A stretch of 64,000 nucleotides of DNA from Limnephilus marmoratus (lineage: Eukaryota; Arthropoda; Insecta; Trichoptera; Limnephilidae): contig OU862928.1 of the NCBI GenBank assembly GCA_917880885.1, positions 10,373,721-10,437,720 on the forward strand, written 5' to 3'. The stretch's first letter is position 1. Each line of letters starts with the position of its first letter. The notes below the pieces were generated by a model. The model saw only the letters and a program-made list of their open reading frames with translations, was not told where the DNA came from and did no database searches. A program made the position numbers and the translations under genes. This document shows, in pieces, positions 55,671-64,000 of this stretch.

Positions 55671-58449
55671 TTTAGCAATGCATACTTTCATGATGCCAAA
55701 GCTCACTATTGTGTATAGAAACCAATGAATTGTTCCCGGGGCGGCCATACCAATTCCACGTTGAATGATTATCATAAAGATGCAAAATACAAAAAAACGC
55801 TATGTAAATGTAATATTTTTAAAAAAATTATCTCATTCAACTTCTAGTAATTTCATCACATATTTACAAAAAAAAGCATACGCAATATCATCAGAAGATT
55901 CTGAGTCGTTATGTGCAGTAGCCTACTCAGATTCTGAGTAGGTACCTACACATCTGTAAAAAAGAGTAATTAAAAATTTGTAAAATTTAATATATCCGAA
56001 TGTTAATGAAGCAATCTACGCTTTTTTCCGATGCGTAAAAGAAAAACTTTAGCATTTCATTTGGACAGAAAATAAGATAAAAGTTCTCTCATACCTAGTA
56101 CCTACTAACACACATAATATATCCGTATTCCTAGTTACCTACGTATTTTTACAAAACAAATAATTGCACCAACCAATATGCATGATTTAATTTCAGTTAA
56201 ATGTACAGAATAAAAGTTCCAATACACGTAGGCATTTTTACAAAATTCCATCTTTGATTACTTTTCCTTTAATTTTATATCATAATTTTAAAGTTAATAA
56301 GTTCCTACTCATAGTGAATATTGTCAATTGAATTAATAAACACTAACATCCCTATGCGGCCACTCTGATTGGCCATCGGAATAGAATTCCAATCTCTCTC
56401 CTGATTGGCTGAAAGCTAAAAAAGATAAGGTCCGCCAATATTTCCTTACTCATTTTTAACAAACACAATCTGATGAACAAATTTTTTTTTTTTTTTAAAA
56501 TCGACCCTTTGATTTTATTTTTTGAAAATCTTATCTATCAAGTGTCTACCTTTCAAATTTAGCAACGCCAATACTATTTTCGTAATAAATAGTTATTCAG
56601 AACGAAAAATGTATTGAAATTAAAAAAAAAACTACGTATCTCATTTTGAAAAAAAAATTATACGCTGTGCAAATATTTGTCGCAACGGCCCGACTCCATT
56701 TTCTAAAAAAAAATAATAATTAGAAAACATTATTAATATTATTACAAAATTAATCAATATATTTCCAACGGTATTTTTTTTTACCACCCTGCACTTACAT
56801 TCGCAAACTGGCAATTTTAGTACGAACGCATTAAGTACCTACCTATCCTGTAATAAATAACATTCTATGGCGCCTTTATTTTCTTGATATATTGGCCATC
56901 CCGAGTGATTCCTTTTAATATTTAAATGAAAGAACATTCTTTATAAGCCGGTACTTACCTCGAACATACCGGGAAAAATAATATGTAGGTACCTACCTAC
57001 GCGTTTTCTCAATAAAAATTGCGTCAACATTACGTATTTGGTTACTTTTCTTTAGCACATTTGCAAATGATTCAATAGAACGGTAGGTACCTGCACCGTT
57101 ATAAATTGCATTTTTTTCATATGGCCAGTAATTCAATACTCTCGGATAATTTGAGAACGCATTTTCGACATGAATTTTTCAGGAAATGTGTGATGTTTGT
57201 CAGCTTCTACTGACATATTTTATAAGAGATGCTCATATAATATTGCTATCAAAAGATGCGTATTCCTCTACTCTATTAAATTTTTTAAAAATATCAAAGC
57301 TGAAATCGTTTTCTGGGCCGCGATTCCGTATTCCCCAACCGAAACCGCTGAGAGATCCGTTTCGCTAGCATAAACTGACATTTAAAATCTACCATATACC
57401 TATCTCAGCATTCGCGAGCATGCGAAAAGAGATGGATTAATCCAGACCTGATTCGATATTCCTAGCATTTTATGAAACTAATGGAAAAAGACATCTCTTG
57501 TTTTTTAATGCGAACCTGTCGGTGGGAAGTGTAAGCGAGCCGAATTGAGTGATTTTATTAGAGTTCTAGTTTTTGCCGCCAGTTTTTTTCTTTAAATTTT
57601 GTAGGCCAAAAAAGGCTTATGAATGCTGCATTTTCTGCATTTAAATTCTTCACATTTTAATCGCCAGTACCTACCTCGAGTATATATTAACTGGCTGGAA
57701 AATTATGCATTGTTGATGATAGATCGATTTCTGCAAATGTCAGAAAAATTTAAATCTTTGACGCGATATAGTGTAACATTTTAAATGGGAAGCTACACAT
57801 GTTTTTGTTTTAAAAGTTTCTAAATCTTGTATAATTTATGATTATTAACAAACATGTCTCGCAAAATGTTTTTTTTCGTTGTATTTTATCACCCCGCAAA
57901 GGGCCTTTAAAATGTCAATTTTTCTACCATATTTTCCAGATCGCTGTTTAATTAATTGGAATAAATTTCTAGCAAAAAACAGTTTTGTATGGGAGATTTT
58001 CGATACATCTTTCTCAACTTTTCCGGGCATTTGAAAAGAGATAGATACAATGAATTCGCTTCGAAGAAGAGTGAACCGTGGGGCCTTTGAAATCGGATGA
58101 GCTTAGAGATCAATTTGGCTTGCCAAATTTTTCCCAATTTTCGCAAGCCAAAGTGACCCGTGAGGTTTCACCCACCCGAGGGGCAAAGTGGTAGCTTTTC
58201 CCCTCAAATCGAAAGTGAGTTTTTTCGACCAATGGCATGAGCGGAAAAAGTGAGTTTTCTCGACCAATGGCGTGAGCGGAAAAAGTGACCTTTTCCCTGA
58301 CCTACCCCAAAACTGAACATTAATATATATATACTAGGTTTTGCCCGTTGCAGAAGCAACTGATGGGTTAAAACACTTTGCGATTTGCGTGTGAATGTGG
58401 ATGAAGCGAGGAGGAGTGTGTGTTAAATTAATTATATGAAGAAACCTGA

Positions 58450-59060
58450 GGTTACAGTGACTTTGCAACGCATGCCGGGTACCCGTTGTATATAATGTTA
58501 TAATATAGTGCAGGCATTTGCAAGGCGCTTGCATAATAATGTAGTTTCCCTGAACTTGGAATGGAACCATTACAGTTAAGTTGACCCCAAGGTTACAGTG
58601 ATGTTGCAACGCATGCTGGGTACCCTTTGTATATAATGTTATAATGTAAAGCAGGCGTTTGCAAGGCGCTTGTATTATAATGTAGTTTCCAGGAACTTGG
58701 AATGGAACCATTACAGTTAAGTTGACCCCGAGGTTACAATGATGTTGCAACGCATGCCGGGTACCCTTTGTATATAATGTTATAATATATTGCAGGCGTT
58801 TGCAAGGCGCTTGCATTATAATGTAGTTTCCCGGAACTTGGAATGGAACCATTACAGTTATGTTGACCCTGAGATTACAGTGATGTTGCAACGCATGCCG
58901 GGTACCCGTTGTATATAATGTTATAATACAGTGCATGCGTTTGCAAGGCGCTTGAATTATAATGCAGTTTCCCGGAACTTGGAATGGAACCATTACAGTT
59001 AAGTTGAACTCGAGGTTACAGTGATGTTGCAACGCATGCCGGGTACCCGTTGTATATAGT
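58450..59060. repeat. Minisatellite, 141 bp x 5
   Basis: GCAACGCATGC recurs at 58465, 58606, 58747, 58888 and 59029, again exactly 141 apart. Same copy number and order as unit 1. The 264-codon minus frame across it is a by-product of the period being divisible by 3. Confidence 0.95.
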
Positions 59061-59092
59061 GTCATGTAGAAATACAAATCCCCAAAGTTGAC

Positions 59093-59393
59093 CTTTATTG
59101 GATAACCAACACCTCTGCCATAGGTCACCCCAAGTGGTTCGCTACGTTTGGTGATTTAGTAGGGGTGCCCGGGTTCATGGGGTGAGGTCTGTCTAGGTCT
59201 TGGAGGCGGATGCCCAGAACACACTGAACCCCAGATTCCTACCCACCCCTTAAACCCTTTTCCTTCCCAGAACTCTCATCTCCTTCCTTTCCTAAAAAAA
59301 ATCCTCCACACAGCATCCCCAAAGATGACATATGCGCTGAGGGAAATTATTTTCCCCACGGCCTCCTGTGTGGAGCTCATGTAAAAAAAGTAA
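59093..59393 (+). repeat. Repeat family A inside unit 3
   Basis: Ortholog of 45526-45815, at the same place relative to the unit start. Slightly longer at the left (TTATTGGATAACC). Confidence 0.75.
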
Positions 59394-59679
59394 TTAAATG
59401 CATATAAATTCACCTTTCCCAAAAAGCCAGAAATAATTGAAAAAAAACATGTTCTTAATATATTTTCCCTTGCTTAGTTCTGCACTCCTGGTATTCATCC
59501 TTTTAAAATTTTGTTTTATTCGAGTAAAAAAAAAGAACAGAAAAAATATTCTTTCATAGCGTACTCTACTCCCCCCCCCCCCCCCCCCTTCCTCCATCCC
59601 GCAAAACCCCCTCCCGGGTTCCCCTCCCCCTTCCCAGGTTACCATCCCCCCTCCCTGGTTTTCCTCCCCCCTCTTTTTT

Positions 59680-59878
59680 AACCAACACCTCTGCCATAGG
59701 TCACCCTAGGTGATTCGCTACGCTTAGCGATTTAGCAGGGGTGCCCGGGTTCATGGGATGAGGTGTGTCTAGGTCTGATGATCAGGACCCACTGAACCCC
59801 AGATTCCTACCCACCCCTTAAACCCTTTTCCTCCCCAGAACTCTTCTCTCCTTCGTTTCCCTAAAAGACGAAGCGAGC
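59680..59878 (+). repeat. Partial repeat family A inside unit 3
   Basis: Ortholog of 46100-46290. Here ACACCTCTGCCATAGGTCACC is complete, while unit 1 has lost part of it. Confidence 0.7.
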
Positions 59879-61499
59879 AGGAGTGTGTGTTAAATTAAAT
59901 ATATGAAGAAAAAACGATGTCTGAATGCGGATGAAGCGAAGAATGAGCGCCTACAAAGGGAACATGTAGTCGACCGCTCCCCCAAAGTTTCATCGCAATC
60001 GGATGAACGGTCTAGCAATGCATAATTTCATGATACCAGAGCTCACTATTTGTAGTTGTATTGTTAGTAATAAGTAGGTACTTTGTTGTAATATTTCAAC
60101 AAAACGACGCCATTATGTTGTTGAGCATAAAATAATTTTATAAAAACTTCTTTTCAGCACAAATAATTTTATTCAATATCATGTTTTATTTTTAAAGGGA
60201 AAAAGTCCCTGCAAGTAAGTACCTACCTAGAACACGCGTAAAATATATATTTTTTTATTTAACAATGTCCAATAGAACCATGCTTCATTCATAATCAACA
60301 CACCAATAAATAAAATAAAATAATAAGGCTGGGTTGTTTAAGAAAAAAATGTCAATTCTTCAAATTTTTCTAGTAAATTTTCAGTTCTAGATAGTTCCGT
60401 TCGAGTTCTGTAATTGTTTCAGATTTGTAATGTAACTGGCCTTTAATGATAAAATAACAGAACTTGAGTAGAACCATTACAGAACGTGAAAATTAACTTA
60501 AAAAAAAGTTGAATTATTCAGTATCATCGAAACAACCTTACCTTAGTATTGCATTAAAACCTAATTAATTGTGTATCTACGTATTCGGGTAGGTACCTGC
60601 GCATTTCCTTCAATTCCTGCAATCTTTGCTTTTTTCATCATATTTGCAATACTACCGAAATAAGTAGGTACCTACCCCGAGTGAATAACGTGTTAATTTG
60701 AACTGGCTAGCAAAATTTTAACTTCCGATGGAATCTGTAAGCGCGTGTTTTGGTGATTTTCTTTCGGAAAATGTCGAATTTTGTCAGCATCTCCTGAACT
60801 ATTTTATATGGGATGGGCATGTAATTTTGGTATTTAAAGTTGCGGAATTCTCTACTGCGTTAGATTTTTGAAAAACATCCAAGCCGGGATCGGTTTTGGG
60901 GCCACAATGCCGCGTACCGTAAAACCACTACCGAAAACTGTGAAAAGTCTGTTTTGTTAGGCTAAAAATTTGACGTCTGAGAACCCTGACCTGACTCAAC
61001 ATTCCTATCATTTTCATTTGCATCGAAACTGATGGCCAAAATGACATCTTTTTTTTTGGAAATGCGAACCTGTCGGCGGGAAATGTAACCTAGCCGAATT
61101 GAGTGTGATTTTACTATTGGTTCTAGTTTTCGCCGTTGATTCGCGTTAGTTTTTCTGTGAATAAGGCGCTAATTTTGTCGACAAAAATAAACTCCGCAAA
61201 ATCAAAGTACTGAAACGTGCACTGAATTTGCTTCAACCGAAAGTGAACCTTAAGGTGATTGAAACGTAAAGGGCAGAGTGGTCGTTTTTTGCGTCAACAA
61301 AAAAGTGCGCGGAAAAAGAGCTTTCCCAAACCAAACAATACTATATACTAGCTGGGCCCGTTGCAAAAGCAACTAACGGGTTAAAACACTATGCGATTTG
61401 CGTGTGAACGTGGATGAAGCGAGGAGGAGTGTGTGTTAAATCAAATATCAATCGGTTAAATATCAAATATTATAATGTAGTTTCCCGGAACTTGAGATG

Positions 61500-62815
61500 A
61501 AACCATTACAGTTTAATTGACCCCGAGGTTAAAGTAGCCTTGTAACGCATGCCGGGTACCCGTTGTATATAATGTTTCAAAGTGCAGGTGCTTGCATTAT
61601 AATATAATTTCCCGGGACTTGGGATGGAACCATTATAGTTAAGTTGACCCCGAGGTTACAGTGACCTTGCAACGCATGCCGGGTACCCGTTGTATATAAT
61701 GTTATATAGTGCAGGTGCTTGGATTATAATGTAGTTTTACAGAATTTGGGATGGAAAGAATACAGTTTAGTTGACCCGAGGTTAAAGAGACCTTGCAACG
61801 CATGCCGGGTACCCGTTGTATATAATGTTATATAGTGCATGTGCTTGCATTATAATGTAGTTTTCCAGGATTTGGGATGGAACCAATACAGTTTAGTTGA
61901 CCCGAGGTTAAAGTCGCCTTGCAACGCATGCCGGGTACTCGTTGTTTATAATGTTATATATTGCAGGCACTTGCATTATAATGTAGTTTCCCGGGACTTG
62001 GGATGGAACCATAACAGTTTAGTTGACCCCGAGGTTACAGTGAGTTTGCAACGCATGCCGGGTACCCGTTGTATATAATGTTATTGCATGTGCTTGTATT
62101 ATAATGTAGTTTTCGAGGATTTGGGATGGAACCAATACAGTTTAGTTGACCCGAGGTTAAAGTCGCCTTGCAACGCATGCCGGGTACCCGTTGTATATAA
62201 TGTTATATAGTGCATGTGCTTGCATTATAATGTATTTTTCCAGGATTTGGGATGGAACCAATACAGTTTAGTTGACCCGAGGTTAAAGTCGCCTTGCAAC
62301 GCATGCCGGGTACTCGTTGTTTATAATGTTATATAGTGCAGGCACTTGCATTATAATGTAGTTTCCCGGGACTTGGAATGGAACCATAACAGTTTAGTTG
62401 ACCCCGAGGTTACAGTGAATTTGCAACGCATGCCGAGTACCCTTTGTATGTAATGTTATATAGTGCAGTGCTTGCATTACAATGTAGTTTCCCGGGATCT
62501 GGGATGGAACCATTACAGTTTAGTTGACCCCGAGGTTAAAATGGTCTTGCAACGCATGCCTGGTACCCGTTGTATATAATGTTACAAAGTGCAGGTGCTT
62601 GCATTATAATGTAATTTCCCGGGACTTGGGATGGAACCATTACAGTTTAATTGACCTGAGGTTAAAATGGCCTTGCGACACATGCCGGGTACCCGTTGTG
62701 TATAATGTTATATAGTGCAGGCGCTTGCACAGGCATTGAGTTGGGATGGAACCATTACAGTTAAGTTGACCCCGAGATTACAGTGGCCTTGCAACGCATG
62801 CCGGGTACCCGCTGT
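61500..62815. repeat. Minisatellite, 126 bp x 11
   Basis: RTAACGCATGCC/GCAACGCATGCC starts at 61542, 61669, 61795, 61921, 62048, 62170, 62296, 62423, 62549, 62675 and 62791. Spacing is mostly 126-127, with one 122 and a final 116. Two subtypes (CCCGAGGTTAAAGTCGCC and CCCCGAGGTTACAGTGA) are interleaved, which suggests block-wise expansion. Confidence 0.95.
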
Positions 62816-62884
62816 ATATAATTTATTAATTTACGGACAAATAGTCCATTAAAAATATAAAAAAAACTAACTAACTAATACCTC

Positions 62885-63066
62885 CATCTCCCTCTTATCC
62901 TTTCCCTCCTCATCCCCTTCCCTATCCCTATCCCCATCCCCATCCCCGTCCCCGTCCCCGCCCCTGTCCCCGTCCTCGTCCCCATTCCCGTCACCGTCCC
63001 CGCCTCGGTCCCCGTCCCAGTCCCGGTCCCCGTCCCTGTCCCCATCCCCATCGGCATCCCTATCCT
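62885..63066. repeat. C-rich microsatellite with CCCCGT hexamers
   Basis: About 180 bp of CCCCATC, CCCCGTC and CCTATCC variants. The minus strand is G-rich with many GGGG runs at 2-3 base intervals, favourable for G-quadruplexes. The minus frame of Gly-Thr-Met repeats is low complexity, not a gene. Confidence 0.85.
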
Positions 63067-63587
63067 AATCACTCTTCAAGTCAAGCGTGCGTAAAGGCCC
63101 GACCGTTCGCTTCACCCGATCACCATCGATTCGCATCGATTACCGTTCGCATAAAATGTATAATATTTATATTCTCTTTCGTAACGCATTCACCAGCTTA
63201 CCCCCCATATCGAGGGTGCGTAAAGAAGTTTTATCGCAATCGGATGAACGGTTTAGCAATGCATAATTTCATGATGCCAGAGCTCACTTTTTTATACAGA
63301 AAGAATCGAGGGGATGCGCACATCAAATTCCCAAAGTTTCATCACAATCGGTTGCACTGTTTAGCAATGCAAAATTTTATGATGCCAGAGGTCACTCTTG
63401 TATTGTATTTCATTTTGCGCGGCTAAGTACTAAGTAGGTACTTTGTTGTAATATTTCACCAAAACGACGCCATTATGTTGTTGAGTATAAAATAATTTTA
63501 TAAAATTTCTTTTCAGCACAAATAAATTTATTCAATATCATGTTTTGATTTTTAAAGGAAAAAAGTCCCTGCAAGTAAGTACCTACT

Positions 63588-64000
63588 GCTAGCATCAAAA
63601 CGCAAAAAAAGCACCACGTTGGGCCCAGTGCTAGCATTGGCGCTACTTGCGGCCAACGCCAAACCCAAAACCTGGAAAGGACATGCAATAAACAGGCCAG
63701 CGGAACTAGCTCAGAGCCGGCACAAGCAAGGTTCCTCCTAAAACCAAGGCGAGTGTTGTGGTTCGCTTGTGAATTCCTCCTTCCCTTCCTTTCCTCAAAA
63801 TCTCCAGGTCTCCTTCCTCAATCAGAACACAGTTGTTATGCACGTAAAAGGGTTTATTCATTTAAAGGTGAACAGGATTATACACAAGCCAGCCTCGGCA
63901 CTAAAACACATGGGTATTTGGCTATCTAAAATGCTATCATAACGGGGGAGCTCTCTCTCTCAACTCTTTACACGTGTTTAGTGAATTTAAAGGTCAGTTC
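63588..64000. mobile_element. Start of another insertion, possibly an LTR element, runs off the window
   Basis: Unit 4 homology stops at GTACCTAC and new sequence starts TGCTAGCAT. On the minus strand TGGGCCCAACGTGGTG (63613-63628) resembles a tRNA-Lys-type primer-binding site, and just to its right TGCTAGCATTGG restarts. This could be an LTR edge with the body to the right or a rearranged end. The right part carries AATAAA on the minus strand (about 63850). The identity cannot be settled inside the window. Confidence 0.35.

Larger units (their letters stand above)
47754..58333 (-). mobile_element. Helitron-like unit 2 (type B), split by a BEL/Pao insertion
   Basis: Begins with CTAGCGGGGCCCGTTGC at 47754 and is interrupted after GAGGAAGAG at 47837. 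It resumes at 54850 with AAGAGTGTGTGTTAAATT, then four 126-bp repeats, a TTTATTTACGGACAAAAA block, a family A copy and a diverged version of the 1.2-kb tail (ATGCGAACCTGTCGGTGGG). Without the insertion it is about 3.56 kb. It is related to units 1 and 3 but clearly more diverged. Confidence 0.7.
58334..61347 (-). mobile_element. Helitron-like unit 3 (type A, 141-bp minisatellite)
   Basis: Near-identical to unit 1 across the minisatellite, both family A segments, the C-run and the 1.2-kb tail (for example ATGCGAACCTGTCGGCGGG at both). The CTAG end is diverged (CTAGGTTTTGCCCGTTGCAG). Differences from unit 1 are scattered substitutions plus a different last 60 bases. Confidence 0.75.
61348..63587 (-). 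mobile_element. Helitron-like unit 4 (type B, 126-bp minisatellite), cut by a later insertion
   Basis: Starts CTAGCTGGGCCCGTTGCAAAA. Holds eleven 126-bp repeats, the TTTACGGACAAATAGTCC block seen in unit 2, a CCCCGT-rich microsatellite, then CAATCGGATGAACGGTTTAGC and GTAAGTACCTAC as in units 1 and 3. At 63588 the match ends and foreign sequence begins. Confidence 0.7.

Noticed and set aside
58334..59128. 264-codon minus-strand open frame
   Set aside because: Same cause as above in Helitron-like unit 3. It runs through the CTAG end into flanking repeat sequence.
62875..63072. Gly-Thr-Met repeat protein
   Set aside because: Translation of the CCCCGT microsatellite on the minus strand.
44764..63587. 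Interpretation as an ordinary centromeric satellite
   Set aside because: Units have transposon-type CTAG-hairpin ends and internal retroposon insertions shared between units, which fit concatenated transposons better.

Overview
The window looks like AT-rich insect nuclear DNA. The sequence shows non-LTR, BEL/Pao and Gypsy retrotransposons, a tRNA-derived SINE, hAT-, piggyBac- and Helitron-like DNA transposons, and many copies of the palindrome GTAGGTACCTAC. That palindrome is, from general experience, frequent in lepidopteran and some hemipteran genomes. I cannot name the species. There are no bacterial-type genes or operons. Almost everything recognisable is mobile or repetitive DNA. The only convincing host-gene candidate is one short first coding exon with a signal peptide (22236-22370, minus).

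Layout. 1-12.1 kb: AT-rich intergenic DNA with old fragments: two decayed LINE reverse-transcriptase remnants (2.5-2.9 kb and 11.0-11.3 kb), a near-perfect long hairpin (2.06-2.21 kb), a complete MITE with 23-bp TIRs, a 5-bp TSD and symmetric subterminal repeats (7443-7992), and an inverted Penelope-like pair carrying hammerhead-ribozyme-like cores (8.9-9.2 kb). 12144-17080: a nearly intact Ty3/Gypsy element of CsRn1 type (minus), with 451-bp LTRs, a tRNA-Trp-like primer site, gag, and a pol broken by one stop and one homopolymer frameshift. 17-22.5 kb: SINE copies, a LINE tail, a roughly 190-200-bp tandem repeat and the host exon.

22575-35316: an old BEL/Pao element (minus) in which a stack of later events can be ordered. 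A 5'-truncated LINE entered gag. A 2.8-kb tandem duplication copied gag plus LINE. A piggyBac-like MITE lies in only one of the duplicates. A tRNA SINE and a 2.96-kb non-autonomous Gypsy element with identical LTRs entered pol. The terminal direct repeats of the old element are only 32 bp long, yet they are flanked by a 5-bp TSD, a primer-binding-like site and a polypurine tract.

35631-40160: a hAT-type element (perfect 8-bp TSD) holding a 3-kb foldback element made of inverted arrays. 40.2-44.7 kb: a possible TIR-transposon remnant with a Myb/SANT-like peptide start, then low-complexity DNA.

44764-end: head-to-tail units of a Helitron-like element. Each unit begins (plus orientation) with the complement of a 3' hairpin plus CTAG end, followed by a minisatellite. 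Units alternate between a 141-bp and a 126-bp minisatellite type (A-B-A-B), giving a higher-order period of about 6.55 kb once a BEL/Pao insertion is subtracted. That insertion (47838-54849, minus) has identical 356-bp LTRs, a perfect 5-bp TSD and one uninterrupted 1697-codon gag-pol frame, so it is young and possibly still autonomous.

The genes do not form a pathway. The window records successive insertions, and its value lies in relative dating, unusual element architectures, and a few structures (short LTRs, Helitron concatemer, symmetric MITE, hammerhead cores) that could be checked in the rest of the genome.
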